Shown here: positions 35,662-45,100 of the stretch, piece by piece
Layout: each line of letters opens with the position of its first letter
Numbering within the stretch: position 1 is the first letter of the stretch
DNA from: JAGXFP01 sp039714535
GTDB taxonomy: Bacteria > Desulfobacterota > Desulfobulbia > Desulfobulbales > JAGXFP01
Direction: 5' to 3'
Length of the DNA stretch: 64,000 nucleotides
Assembly (NCBI GenBank): GCA_039714535.1
Contig: JBDLJC010000016.1
Coordinates: forward strand, 1 to 64,000
The notes under the pieces: model-generated
Database searches by the model: none
Told to the model about the DNA's origin: nothing
The model's input: the letters and a program-made list of their open reading frames with translations, nothing else
Translations under genes and position numbers: made by a program

Positions 35662-36450
35662 TTGCCTGACGGAATAAGTTGCCGGGATGCTGGCTTGGCA
35701 GAGGACCGCGCGGGGGAACTTGATCTGTTGCAGCTTGATTCCTTTAATCTGCCGGGTCTTGGCCATGGTTTTTCTAATCGCCACGGCGGCGTGAGTCCCG
35801 GGCCTTTTGCCTCCCTGAATGTCAGTTTCGGAGTCGGCGACGATGGGGACGCCGTCCGGGAAAACCGGGCGCGGCTTAAACGGGCTCTCGGTTTTAAGGC
35901 CATGGTGTCGGCCCGGCAGGTCCATGGCAATAAGGTGTTGGCCATTGACCGGGAACCGACTGTTGATTTTGAGGCCGACGGTTACGATGCCCTGATAACC
36001 GATCAGCCTGCTGCTTTGCTGATCCAGCAGGCCGATTGCCAGGCGGTGATCTTTCATGATCCGGTCCATCAGGTAGTTGGCGCGGCCCATGTCGGTTGGT
36101 GCGGTAGCGTCGCAGGTACCATTGGCGCGACAGTTCGGGCCATGGCCGATAATTTTGGTTCTGATCCGGCTGATCTCAGGGCGGCAATCAGTCCTTCCCT
36201 TGGCCCGTGCTGCGCTGAATTTATCAATTACCAACGGGAATTACCGGAGTGGATGCACGATTTTCAGGTGCGGCCCAATTACTTCGACTTCTGGGCCATC
36301 AGCCGAACCCAGTTGCAGGAGGCCGGCCTCCGGCCGGTCAATATCAATACTGCCGGAATCTGCACCCGTTGCAGTTCGGATCATTTTTCCTATCGGCGTT
36401 CCAGGGTTACCGGGCGTGGTGGTACGGTGATAGGTCTGTCTCTGGAGTAA
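35662..36450 (+). CDS. pgeF: Peptidoglycan editing factor PgeF (YfiH/laccase-domain family)
   Basis: A 262-residue protein of the YfiH/LACC1 family, which removes wrong amino acids from peptidoglycan precursors and acts on purine nucleosides. It has GFSNRHGGVS near residues 34-43, the zinc-ligand His/Cys of AAHVGWCGSVAGTIGATV, and SPSLGPCCAEF near residues 180-190. It has a TTG start. A tightly spaced YfaZ-like gene is upstream. The organism's rsmB follows 185 bases later. Confidence 0.9.
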   Translation: MPDGISCRDAGLAEDRAGELDLLQLDSFNLPGLGHGFSNRHGGVSPGPFASLNVSFGVGDDGDAVRENRARLKRALGFKAMVSARQVHGNKVLAIDREPTVDFEADGYDALITDQPAALLIQQADCQAVIFHDPVHQVVGAAHVGWCGSVAGTIGATVRAMADNFGSDPADLRAAISPSLGPCCAEFINYQRELPEWMHDFQVRPNYFDFWAISRTQLQEAGLRPVNINTAGICTRCSSDHFSYRRSRVTGRGGTVIGLSLE

Positions 36451-36462
36451 GGTCCGGGGTAG

Positions 36463-36488
36463 GTTGGGGTGAGCTTGCGAACCCCAAC
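36463..36488. repeat. Palindromic hairpin GTTGGGGT / ACCCCAAC
   Basis: An exact 8-bp stem around GAGCTTGCGA just after pgeF. Hairpins of this sequence are frequent dispersed elements in diverse bacterial genomes; only one copy is seen here. Confidence 0.5.
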
Positions 36489-36635
36489 AATTTGTCTGCC
36501 GCCTTTTACTTCTCTGGTCCAAAATTCCTTGTCGGAGTCTTCGTTTACCTCGACATCCGATGTTATCTTTTTAAAAGAGCTCAGTGTTCTTAAGTTCATG
36601 ACATTGCTCCATTTATTAATAAGTCAGGTGGTTAA

Positions 36636-38003
36636 TTGAGCAAGATCGATAATGGTAGATCAAGGGCCATCGCGGTTCTGGAGCAATGGGAGCGCAAGTC
36701 TGTGTCGCTGGATCTGCTCCTGGAAGACGAGCTGCGCCGTCCCTTTGCTGACCAGCGGGATAGTCAGTTCTGCCGGGCCCTGGTTTACGGGGTGGTCCGC
36801 TGGCTTGGCTATCTGGACTGGATTCTGCTCAAATATTCGAAACATTCCCTGAAAAAGATGAAACCCCTGACCCGGCAGGCCCTGCGCACCGGGCTTTACC
36901 AGTTGGTGGCCATGGACCGGGTGCCGGTTTCCGCCGCCATCAATGAAACGGTCAAGATCCTCAAAGATAAAGGGCAGCCCCGTTGGTTGACTGGATTTGT
37001 CAATGGCCTGTTGCGCCGGGTCAGCCGGGAGCTGGATTCTCTGCCATCCCCAGGCCAGGGTGCTGCACAGGGCTTCACGGGACATAGCCTCTTAAGTCAT
37101 CCCCAATGGCTGTATGACCGTTGGTGTGAGCGCTATGGTCAGGAGCGGACCGAGGACCTTTGTCTGACCAATAACCGTGAGGCGGATCTTTGCCTGGGGC
37201 TCATCAAAATCTCCCCGGAAGAATTTATAGAAAAGCTGGCCGCAGTCAATATAGAGGGCGTGAAGGGCTTATTTGCAGGCCAGGCGGTTGTCTTGCCCGA
37301 ATACAAGGGCCAGGTTGCCGAACTGCCAGGTTACGCCGAGGGCCTTTTTCTGGTCCAGGATGAGGCGGCCCAGTTGGCGGCGGGTTTGCTGGGTGATAAA
37401 TTATCGGCGGGTCGGTACCTCGATGGTTGCGCGGGTCTGGGCGGTAAGACCATTCAATTGGCGGCCAGACTGGCTGATAATAGCTCGCTGCTGGCGATAG
37501 AGCCGGATAAGCGCCGCTATGAGTTACTTGGCGTTAATCTGCGGCGGCTTGGTTTGGCAGGATCAGTGCAAACCTTTAAAGGTCGCCTGGAGGATGTTGC
37601 TGAGCAGATCGGGGGTAGCTTCAAGGGTATTCTGCTTGATGCGCCTTGCTCTGGCCTGGGAGTGATTCGGCGGCATCCAGATATTCGCTGGAACCGGAAG
37701 ATTGAGGATCTGCAACGTTACCAGGCCGAGCAACTGGCCCTGCTGCAGATCGCGGCCCAACTGCTGGAGCCGGGCGGGGTACTGGTCTATATTACCTGCA
37801 GTACCGAGCCGGAAGAGAACGAGCAGGTGATCGGGAAATTCCTGGCCATGCATCCTGATTTCCAAACGGAGAATTGCCGGGCCTATTTACCGGAGAATGG
37901 TGGGGAACTGATCGATGAACAAGGTTTTTTCCGGACCCTGCCTGATCAGGGCCTTGATGGCTTCTTTGGCGCCAGACTTGTAAAAGTTAATAGTGAAGAA
38001 TGA
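36636..38003 (+). CDS. rsmB: 16S rRNA (cytosine-967-C5)-methyltransferase
   Basis: A 455-residue rRNA methyltransferase that makes m5C967 in 16S rRNA using SAM. The N-terminal NusB-like helical domain (residues about 1-140) is followed by the catalytic domain with the SAM site DGCAGLGGKTIQLAA and the cysteines LDAPCSGLGVIRRHP (Cys about 337) and YITCSTEPEENE (Cys about 388). The start is TTG preceded by AGGTGG. It is cytoplasmic. Confidence 0.94.
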   Translation: MSKIDNGRSRAIAVLEQWERKSVSLDLLLEDELRRPFADQRDSQFCRALVYGVVRWLGYLDWILLKYSKHSLKKMKPLTRQALRTGLYQLVAMDRVPVSAAINETVKILKDKGQPRWLTGFVNGLLRRVSRELDSLPSPGQGAAQGFTGHSLLSHPQWLYDRWCERYGQERTEDLCLTNNREADLCLGLIKISPEEFIEKLAAVNIEGVKGLFAGQAVVLPEYKGQVAELPGYAEGLFLVQDEAAQLAAGLLGDKLSAGRYLDGCAGLGGKTIQLAARLADNSSLLAIEPDKRRYELLGVNLRRLGLAGSVQTFKGRLEDVAEQIGGSFKGILLDAPCSGLGVIRRHPDIRWNRKIEDLQRYQAEQLALLQIAAQLLEPGGVLVYITCSTEPEENEQVIGKFLAMHPDFQTENCRAYLPENGGELIDEQGFFRTLPDQGLDGFFGARLVKVNSEE

Positions 38004-38020
38004 AAAGTGAATAATGTGCA
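37981..38020. repeat. AT-rich heptad-like repeat, left flank of the four-helix gene
   Basis: TAAAAGTTAATAGTGAAGAA followed by TGAAAAGTGAATAATG; the TAAAAGTTAA core is inverted at 38477-38486. It includes the end of rsmB and the start of the four-helix gene. Confidence 0.5.
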
Positions 38021-38369
38021 GGAAGATATTGTTGAGAGAAGTGTCCTTTATTCCCTCAGAATTATAAAGGTGTTTCAAGAGGTTGAAAAGAATAGTGTGG
38101 GCCGAATACTAGGCAAGCAACTATTGCGGTCCGGGACATCAATTGGTGCGAATGTCCATGAAGCGCAGGGCGCGCAAAGCAAGGCTGATTTTATTGCCAA
38201 AATGTCGATCGCCCATAAGGAGGCAAGGGAAAGCGCTTATTGGCTCCGATTATTTAGTGAGGCAAATATTCTGCCTGCGGCAAGGTTGCATGATATTAAG
38301 GATGAGACGGATCAGATAACAAAAATTATATCGTCAATATTAATCACCTCAAAACAAAACAATTCGTGA
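38007..38369 (+). CDS. Four-helix-bundle protein (23S rRNA intervening-sequence / S23 family)
   Basis: A 120-residue all-helical protein with the family landmarks GKQLLRSGTSIGANVHEAQ, KADFIAKMSIAHKEARES and YWLRLFSEANILP. Members are encoded in 23S rRNA intervening sequences and free-standing loci; function is unknown. It starts with GTG three bases after rsmB. Flanks carry inverted TAAAAGTTAA/TTAACTTTTA motifs and AT-rich heptad-like runs (GTGAAGA, GTGAATA), which suggest an inserted cassette between rsmB and uvrA. Confidence 0.88.
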   Translation: MNNVQEDIVERSVLYSLRIIKVFQEVEKNSVGRILGKQLLRSGTSIGANVHEAQGAQSKADFIAKMSIAHKEARESAYWLRLFSEANILPAARLHDIKDETDQITKIISSILITSKQNNS

Positions 38370-38470
38370 TGGCGTCACAAAAATTACCCAAAGGGCATAG
38401 CATCCGATCTCCCAGCGTCGTAGCGAATTTTCGGAATCTGCGCTTTCCTGTCTGTGTGGTATACCATCAT

Positions 38471-38505
38471 CAATTCTTAACTTTTAACTATTCACTCTTA
38501 ATTGC
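38471..38505. repeat. AT-rich heptad-like repeat, right flank of the four-helix gene
   Basis: TTAACTTTTAACTATTCACT is the inverse of the left-flank type; it lies between the four-helix gene and uvrA. Confidence 0.5.
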
Positions 38506-38511
38506 CCAATA

Positions 38512-41382
38512 ATGGAACCGCAATATATCAAGATCCGGGGCGCCCGGATGCACAATCTTAAGAATATCGATGTTGATCTACCCCGCAACAAGCTCGTGGT
38601 TTTCACCGGGCTGAGTGGTTCCGGGAAATCTACCTTGGCCTTCGATACCCTTTATGCTGAAGGGCAGCGGCGCTATGTCGAGTCTCTCTCGACCTATGCC
38701 CGCCAGTTTCTGGGGCAGATGGAGAAGCCGGATGTGGACTCGCTGGAGGGTTTGTCGCCGGCGGTTTCAATCGAACAACGGACCACCAGCCGTAATCCCC
38801 GGTCGACGGTGGGGACCACCACCGAGATTTACGATCACCTGCGGCTGCTCTTTGCCCGGGTCGGACACCCATTTTGTCCCGATTGCGGCGAGAAAATTTC
38901 GCCCCAGTCGATTCAGGATATGGTCGAAACCCTGCTGCAGGAACCGGAGGGTAGCAAGATTATCTTGCTGGCGCCGTTGGTCGATGGCCGCAAGGGTGAG
39001 CATCGTGAGATCCTGAAACGGTTGAAAAAAGATGGTTTCGTCCGGGTCAGAATCAATGGTGAGATCCAGTCGCTGGATGAGGAGATCAGCCTTGACCGCA
39101 AGAAGCGGCATCACATCGAGGCGGTGGTAGATCGCCTGGTGATCAATGACACTGTGGAGCGGCGCCTTTATGATTCGGTGACCACGGCGGTGGGTCTGGC
39201 CGATGGTTTTTTGCTGGCTAACTTACCCGATGATGATCGTGAGGTGATGTTCAGCGAGCGGGCGGCCTGTATCAGTTGCGGACGCAGTATGCCGGAACTG
39301 ACCCCCCGGCTCTTTTCCTTTAATAATCCCCATGGCGCCTGTCCCGAATGCAACGGTCTGGGCGTTAAGCAGTTCTTTGACCAGCAACTGGTGGTCCCCG
39401 ATAGTACTTTGAGTATCAGGGGTGGGGCCATTGCCCCCTGGGGTGATCCGTGGCGGCTTGGCGGTAAGCGGCGTTTCGGCGGCGGAGGCGGGGTCTCGGT
39501 TTACGGGCAGCAACTGGAGGCGTTGGCCGCCCATTACCGCTTTGATCTGGATAAGCCCTTTGCCAAGTTAACCGCAAAAGTTCGGGATATCATCCTGTTC
39601 GGCTCCAAGGGTGAAGAGATCGAATTCACCTATCGGCGGCGACAGCGCCTGACCACCAGCCGCTTGCCCTTTGAAGGGGTGATACCCAGCCTGGCCCGGC
39701 GTTATATGGACACTGCTTCGGCAACAATCCGGGAGTGGCTGGGCAGGTATATGAATGAGCAGACCTGCCCGGTTTGTCATGGGGCGCGGCTTAAACCTGA
39801 GGCGCTGGCCGTGCGGGTCGGCGATTGGGCGATAGATGAATTGATCTCTCTGTCCATTGCCAGGTTACAGGCGGTTTTGCAGGAGATTAACTTCAGCGCC
39901 CAGGAGAAGTTGATCGCGGAACGGGTGATCAAGGAGATTGGCGACCGGCTGACCTTTCTGGTTAATGTCGGCCTGGGTTATCTGTCTCTGGAAAGGCGCG
40001 CGGCAACCCTGTCCGGTGGTGAGGCCCAGCGGATCAGGCTGGCTTCGCAGATTGGTTCGAGGTTGGCCGGGGTCCTCTATATCCTCGATGAACCGTCCAT
40101 CGGTCTCCATCAACGTGATAACCAACGGTTGATTGATACCCTGATCAGCCTGCGGGATCTGGGGAATACCGTTCTGGTGGTAGAGCATGACACGGATACG
40201 ATCATGGCCGCAGATCAGGTGCTTGATATTGGGCCCGGGGCCGGGGTGCACGGCGGCGAAGTGGTCTTCTTTGGCCCGGTTAAGAAGTTGCTCCAATGCC
40301 GGGACTCCCAAACCGGCGGTTACCTGTCCGGGCGGCTTGCCATAGAGATACCTGAGAAAAGACGGCGCTTACCGGCTAAAAAGAAGTGGCTGTACCTGAA
40401 AGGGGCAACGGCCAATAACCTTAAGGATGTCACGGCAGGCTTTCCCCTCGGGGTGATGACCTGCGTGACCGGAGTTTCCGGGTCCGGTAAAAGTTCGCTG
40501 GTGATCGAGACCCTCTATAGGCAGACGATTAACAAACTGGGCGGGGCCAGGGAGGCGGCGGGGCCGTGCCGGGCCATCAAGGGCCTGGAGCAGATTGACA
40601 AGGTTATCGATATAGACCAGAGCCCGATCGGCCGTACCCCCAGATCGAATCCGGCCACCTACACCGGGGTGCTGACCCCGATCAGGGAACTGTTGAGCAA
40701 CCTGCCGGAATCCCGGGCCCGGGGCTACAAACCGGGGCGGTTCAGTTTTAATATCAAGGGGGGTCGTTGCGAGGCCTGTGAGGGCGAGGGGGTGATCAGG
40801 ATCGCCATGCACTTTCTGCCCGATATCTATGTGACCTGTGAGACCTGCCGGGGCCAAAGGTATAACCGGGAGACCCTCGATATCAGGTACCGCGATAAGA
40901 ATGTTGCCGAGATCCTGGCCATGAATGTCGAAGAGGCGCTGGAATTTTTCAGCAAGATTCCGGTGCTGCGCAACCGCCTCCAGACCCTGCACGATGTCGG
41001 GCTGTCTTATATTGCCCTTGGCCAGTCTTCGGTTACCCTGTCCGGCGGGGAGGCCCAGCGGATCAAGCTGGCCCGGGAGTTGAGCAAGCGCGGTACCGGC
41101 CGGACCCTCTATATCCTGGATGAACCCACCACCGGTTTACATCCGGCTGATATCAAGAATCTGCTCAAGGTGTTAAGCCGCCTGGTTGATAACGGCAATA
41201 CCATTGTTATCATCGAGCATAATCTTGATGTTATCAAGACGGTGGATTATGTTATTGACCTGGGTCCGGAAGGTGGTGACGGGGGTGGCGAGATCGTCGC
41301 CAGCGGCGCCCCCGAGCAGATCTGCGAGGTTGATAGTTCGTTTACCGGCCATTTTCTGCAAGGGGCTTTTAATAGCGCTTGA
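38512..41382 (+). CDS. uvrA: Excinuclease ABC subunit A
   Basis: A 956-residue DNA damage-recognition ATPase of nucleotide excision repair. Two ABC modules are present: GLSGSGKSTLAFDT near residues 31-44 with LSGGEAQRIRLA and ILDEPSIGLH, and GVSGSGKSSLVIET near 651-664 with LSGGEAQRIKLA and ILDEPTTGLH. Zinc modules include CPDCG near 121-125, CPVCHGARLKPEA, and CEACEGEG near 757-764. Length is typical. No ribosome site of normal strength precedes the ATG. Confidence 0.97.
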   Translation: MEPQYIKIRGARMHNLKNIDVDLPRNKLVVFTGLSGSGKSTLAFDTLYAEGQRRYVESLSTYARQFLGQMEKPDVDSLEGLSPAVSIEQRTTSRNPRSTVGTTTEIYDHLRLLFARVGHPFCPDCGEKISPQSIQDMVETLLQEPEGSKIILLAPLVDGRKGEHREILKRLKKDGFVRVRINGEIQSLDEEISLDRKKRHHIEAVVDRLVINDTVERRLYDSVTTAVGLADGFLLANLPDDDREVMFSERAACISCGRSMPELTPRLFSFNNPHGACPECNGLGVKQFFDQQLVVPDSTLSIRGGAIAPWGDPWRLGGKRRFGGGGGVSVYGQQLEALAAHYRFDLDKPFAKLTAKVRDIILFGSKGEEIEFTYRRRQRLTTSRLPFEGVIPSLARRYMDTASATIREWLGRYMNEQTCPVCHGARLKPEALAVRVGDWAIDELISLSIARLQAVLQEINFSAQEKLIAERVIKEIGDRLTFLVNVGLGYLSLERRAATLSGGEAQRIRLASQIGSRLAGVLYILDEPSIGLHQRDNQRLIDTLISLRDLGNTVLVVEHDTDTIMAADQVLDIGPGAGVHGGEVVFFGPVKKLLQCRDSQTGGYLSGRLAIEIPEKRRRLPAKKKWLYLKGATANNLKDVTAGFPLGVMTCVTGVSGSGKSSLVIETLYRQTINKLGGAREAAGPCRAIKGLEQIDKVIDIDQSPIGRTPRSNPATYTGVLTPIRELLSNLPESRARGYKPGRFSFNIKGGRCEACEGEGVIRIAMHFLPDIYVTCETCRGQRYNRETLDIRYRDKNVAEILAMNVEEALEFFSKIPVLRNRLQTLHDVGLSYIALGQSSVTLSGGEAQRIKLARELSKRGTGRTLYILDEPTTGLHPADIKNLLKVLSRLVDNGNTIVIIEHNLDVIKTVDYVIDLGPEGGDGGGEIVASGAPEQICEVDSSFTGHFLQGAFNSA

Positions 41383-41582
41383 CGGCAAGGTTCGGTTTGG
41401 GTGCAACGGACGCTTTGATGGAATGGTCAGTTTGGGATGGGCGATGTTGAGGGTAAGATTTTTCAGCAGCGCCGTTCGGGATGGCAATGTTATTTTAGTT
41501 AGCGAAAGACAGGCATTAGCGCAATTTTAAAGCAAAAAGGCTGAAGTATCGCCGATAATCACAAGCAAAAAAGGAATAAATC

Positions 41583-42068
41583 ATGGCAGAGAATAATGAA
41601 GAAACCCCCCAGGCGGGAACTGAACAACCGGTATTTAAGATGCAGAAGATGTTTATCAAGGATCTGTCGTTCGAGAATCCGAATGCGCCGGCGGTATTCC
41701 TCGAGAATAGTCAGAGCCCCAAGGTTGATATCCAGCTGCATGTGAAGAACAACAAGCTTGATGATGAAAACTGGGAGGTCAGTCTCTCGATTACCGCCTC
41801 ATTCACCGGGGCCGAGGAAAAGACCATTTTTATCATCGAGATTGAGCATGCCGGGGTTTTCCTGCTGAAGAATATCCCGGCTGAGCATATGGCCGCGGTA
41901 CTGGCGGTGGATTGTCCGACCATGCTTTTCCCGTTTACCAGGCAGATTATGAGTCAGTTGGCGGTTGACGGCGGCTTTATGCCGTTCCTGATGGATCCGG
42001 TCAACTTCATGGGGCTGTTCCAGAATGCCCAGCAGAAAAATCAGCCGGAGCAGGGCGTGGCCCAATGA
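41583..42068 (+). CDS. secB: Protein-export chaperone SecB
   Basis: A 161-residue tetrameric chaperone that keeps exported proteins unfolded for SecA. Family landmarks: QKMFIKDLSFENPNAPAVFL near residues 21-40, VEISVTASF-type strand LSITASFTGAEE, and the AGVFLLKNIPAEHM ... LFPFTRQIMSQLAVDGGF block. SecB is rarer in Desulfobacterota than in Gammaproteobacteria but fits the heavy outer-membrane traffic seen in this window. Terminator follows. Confidence 0.93.
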   Translation: MAENNEETPQAGTEQPVFKMQKMFIKDLSFENPNAPAVFLENSQSPKVDIQLHVKNNKLDDENWEVSLSITASFTGAEEKTIFIIEIEHAGVFLLKNIPAEHMAAVLAVDCPTMLFPFTRQIMSQLAVDGGFMPFLMDPVNFMGLFQNAQQKNQPEQGVAQ

Positions 42069-42094
42069 AATAGAAAACTGTCCGGTTTACATGC

Positions 42095-42133
42095 AAAAAA
42101 AAGGGGGGATGCTTACGGCATCCCCCCTTTTTT
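42095..42133. terminator. Bidirectional terminator between secB and the Ig-repeat gene
   Basis: AAAAAAAAGGGGGGATGC / GCATCCCCCCTTTTTT with loop TTACG. It serves secB on + and the pilus operon on -. Confidence 0.92.
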
Positions 42134-42151
42134 CGCTAATTTTAAAAGAAA

Positions 42152-45100
42152 TCAGGGAATAGTAACATTAAAAACATGGGTTTGCGGTGTCCCACCCGGC
42201 GGGGTGACTGTGACTTCTATGCTGTCCGAAGTTGGGGCGGCAGCGGCACAGCTCGCGGAACCAATTGTTTGAAAATCAAATTGGGTTTTATTGCCGGCTG
42301 CGTTTGTTTCGGCGTCTGTTGTGGTGAAAGTACTAAGCCCTACTATCTCGACGAGGCCGCTAGCGCCATTAGCCAGAGCGAATGTGGTGTCGGTTGCCAT
42401 GGGGCCGCCGTTGTCGTCTTCAATGATTAGGGTCCAGTCGTCAACAGTTGTGCAGTCAGTCAGTGCAAATGGTGCGGGTGTAACTGTAAATGTTCCTACA
42501 TTCGCAGTTGGCCAATATACTACCGGATTGCGGTAGACGTATGTTGTGTCCCTGCTACTGCAGGACCCTGGGGTACTGGTGCCAGTCACATCATTACAGA
42601 GAATCCCGTTAAACTTAGGGTCAGCAGCGGCGGTACTGTAGCTAGTATTACCGTCGTAATCCAAATACAATTCGCCTGCGGTATAGCCCCCACTATCATC
42701 GGCGTCGAGCCAGGGTTCGCCGAGGTTAGTGAATTCACCGAGATCCGCTAAACCATCGCCATCGCTATCGACAAAGCTTTCTTCACCGATGGCGTATGCC
42801 AGAATTCCGCAGTTGCCATCAGCAGGTCTTCCGTCGTCACTTTTGTATTGCACGGTGCAAGCGCCGCCGGCTGTTTGGCAGGACGGGTCAATTTGCCCGC
42901 ATTCAGTCGTAAAGAAGATAGTTGTGCCATCTTTAACAGGGTTATTGAAATGGTCTGAGGCAATAATTGAAAGGGTTATCGTTTCACCAGCACTCTCCCA
43001 GAATTTGGCAGGACGCCAGGTGCTCGCTACGAGGGAAAAACTGTCCTGGTCGGGCAGGCCGGTCGAAACCCATAACTGCTCGGACTGGGAGTAAATGGTG
43101 GTGGTGCCGTCAGCGGTCAAGGTTGAAGCTGTCACTCTAACCGGGGTGCCTATAGTGCCGGAGTTAACAATGGCATCGACTTCACCCGCAATATTTGTTA
43201 TGCCGGAGGCATTGGTAAGATAAAGCCCGCCAATGGAGGTGGTTAGCGTAAAATCAACGGGTTGGTTGGCTATGGGGTTCATATTGAAATCCACGACCTT
43301 GAATTTAACCTGGGAGGTGTTATCGCCGCCGACACCTTTCAGGGCAATGGTTGTCGGAGTGGCGGATATATATTGCAGGCTGCCGACGTCCGGGGCGCTA
43401 ACCGCGAGGGTAGCCGATACCGAAGGTCCGTCGGTGATACTAGCTGTAATTTGGTCATCACCGTTACAGCCGTTGTCTGTATAGGTGGCGGTGGCGAGCC
43501 CGTTATGGGTAACAACACTGGCGCTGATTGTCGCCTGGGCCGGACTAAGGCCCGCGCAGAGGGAACTGAAGTTGACGATAACCGGGGTAGTGATGAGGGC
43601 CCCGCCACTTTTGACCGCGACCTCTGCGGTCGTGGTCCCGTAGGCTGAAACCGTACTTACTCCGAAGGACATGGGATCCAGGGTCAGCGGTTCGACGGTA
43701 ATCATTCCGGTGGAACTCGGTCCGTTGTTAATGTCGGGCAGGGTGGCGGTAATCAGATCGTCGCCGAGGCAGCCCTGGTCCTTATAGATAGCTGTTGCGA
43801 CCCCGCCTGTGGTGTTGGTCTGGGCCGGAGTGATAGTTGCTTTGCCCTGTTGCACACAGATGGAAGTAAAATCAACTACAGTGGGGGTAAGATAATTGTC
43901 GGCGCCAACCTTCAGGGTAACGGTTAGTGAGGTGCTGGCGTTTGCGGATATGGTTGCGAGCCCGGGACTGACAGACCCCATCGTCAGAGGAACGATAGGC
44001 AATGTTCCGGTCTGGGAAGGGCCGTTAGCCAGGCTGGGCACTGTAACTTCAATCTGGTCATCGCCCGGACAGCCGTTATCCACGTATGTCGCCGTCGCGG
44101 TGCCGCCACTGGTGCTCACGTTTGGGGTTATGGTGGCCCAGCCCTGGTCAGCACAGAAGGATGAGAAATTTACCGCAGTGGGAAGGGTATAATCCGCAGT
44201 CCCTTCGAGTAAGGTGACGCTAACGGTGGTGCTCTGATACGGAGGGAGGTCAGGGGCAACCTCCGTTCCAAAGGAAAGAGCGCTCATAGTCAGGACATTG
44301 ATGTCAAATTGTCCTGAGGTGGAGGGGCCATTCGTTATCGAAGCTGTAATGGTATCGGTTGCGCCGCAGCCGTTGTCGGTAAAGGTCGCAGTGGCGGTGC
44401 CGTTACTGCTCGTAACGGTTTCTGAAATGGTTCCCTTACCCGCATTGGCACAGGTTGAAGTAAAATTAACGGCTACCGGCGAAAGATTGGGGTCTGTCCC
44501 GATCAGAATGGGCACGTGTATCTGGTTTGTGCCATAGGGGGACAAAGGATCAGGATCACTGTCGAAGGTCATTGTCCCCATTGCCAGTGGGGTGATCTCG
44601 AGTGTCCGGGTAATTGTGGGGCCGTTGTTCAAGCTCGGGACGGTAACAGTGACGACATCCCCCTGACAGCCCTCGTCAACGTATAGGGCAGTTGCGACGC
44701 CGCCGCTAACAGGTACGGTCTTGGTGATGGTGGCCAGACTAGGGTTAAGTAAATCCGCGCAGAAAGACGTAAAATCTACGGTTAAGGGCGTGGTGTAATT
44801 AGCCGTTCCGTCAAGCAGGGTAACCTCTACAGTTGTTGTCGCGAAAGCCGGTAAAGGATCAGGATCTGTGCCTACGCGAATGGGACTAAAGGTCAGAGGA
44901 TTAATGGCAAGAGAACCCAATTCCGTTGGGCCATTCACAATTGATGCTGTAATGTTATCGGTTGAGCCGCAGCCATTGTCGGTAAAGGTCGCGGTGGCTG
45001 TGCCGCCACTGCTCGTAACAGTTTGTGAAATAGTTGCCAGACCAGCATTGGCGCAGGTAGAAGTAAAATTAACGGCTACCGGCGAAAGATTGGGGTCTGT

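Noticed and set aside
36390..36599. 69-codon frame on the - strand between pgeF and rsmB
   Set aside because: The second half is translation of the GTTGGGGT/ACCCCAAC palindrome, which is typical of a repeat and not a gene. The first 30 residues look plausible but are too short to support.
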